DNA of 5,927 nucleotides from contig USCK01000115.1 of the NCBI GenBank assembly GCA_900553205.1, positions 1 through 5,927 of the forward strand, in the 5' to 3' direction. Below, in pieces: positions 5,904 to 5,927 of the stretch. Numbering within the stretch: the stretch's first letter is position 1; each line of letters opens with the position of its first letter. The translations under genes and the position numbers were made by a program. The notes under the pieces were generated by a model. That model was not told where the DNA came from. It ran no database searches and saw only the letters and a program-made list of their open reading frames with translations. Source of the stretch: an uncultured bacterium. Lineage in GTDB: Bacteria; Cyanobacteriota; Vampirovibrionia; Gastranaerophilales; Gastranaerophilaceae.

Positions 5904-5927
5904 TTGTCAGGCACAGCCTGACCTACA
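5904..5927 (-). repeat. REP-like palindrome with 5' GTAG tetranucleotide
   Basis: A perfect 7-bp stem, GTCAGGC (5906-5912) with GCCTGAC (5916-5922), encloses a 3-nt loop. On the minus strand it is immediately preceded by GTAG (positions 5926-5923). A GTAG (or GGAG) tetranucleotide next to a GC-rich hairpin is the known layout of REP elements mobilised by REP-associated tyrosine transposases (RAYTs). The GC-rich stem stands out against the AT-rich surroundings. Neither side has a strong U-run, so a terminator role is less likely, although TTTT precedes it on the plus strand. The window ends here, so a partner element may lie beyond. Confidence 0.5.

Overview
This AT-rich window comes from a bacterial chromosome with simple, tightly packed gene layout. 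It holds five protein-coding genes in two divergent blocks. The left block (minus strand, positions 42-4039) reads polA, then a small exported protein, then tpiA. The right block (plus strand, 4252-5761) holds two unrecognised proteins that are visibly paralogous to each other. The last ~165 bases carry no gene and consist largely of short palindromic repeats. There are no RNA genes, CRISPR arrays or complete mobile elements. The organism cannot be fixed from this sequence. Low GC, a Sec-type signal peptide, lineage-specific paralogues and dispersed palindromes would fit a gut-associated low-GC bacterium such as a non-photosynthetic cyanobacterial relative (Vampirovibrionia/Gastranaerophilales), but that is a low-confidence guess.

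Minus-strand block: polA encodes a 900-residue DNA polymerase I. Its 5' nuclease and polymerase catalytic residues are intact, but its 3'-5' exonuclease domain appears catalytically dead. Between the nuclease and the dead exonuclease domain lies a QLGLF peptide matching the sliding-clamp-binding consensus. The polA stop codon overlaps by 13 nt the start of a 131-residue exported protein of unknown function, which suggests translational coupling. After a 123-nt gap with a possible promoter comes tpiA (triosephosphate isomerase), with a strong ribosome binding site. A Shine-Dalgarno-like AAAGGA near the left edge suggests that another gene starts just outside the window.

Divergent intergenic region (4040-4251): this AT-rich stretch must hold the promoters for both blocks. 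A plausible extended -10 promoter faces polA. No convincing promoter faces the right block.

Plus-strand block: the two proteins (247 and 228 residues) share a short N-terminal motif and a C-terminal domain of about 115-120 residues containing LKNLGxKVSDWD, (I)xFSG, VKGK and GK(Y/K)YYL...PD. Neither has a signal peptide, membrane segment or recognisable catalytic motif. They are separated by 79 nt with no terminator and are probably co-transcribed. A 10-bp hairpin in the gap pairs directly with the Shine-Dalgarno sequence of the second gene. This pair, with its possible translational switch, is the best candidate here for undescribed biology.

Right end (5762-5927): three separate palindromic units follow one another. 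They are a diverged copy of a widespread TCATTGCGA...GAAGCAATCC-type repeat, a TTGTTA/TAACAA inverted repeat, and a REP-like GTAG-plus-hairpin element at the very edge.
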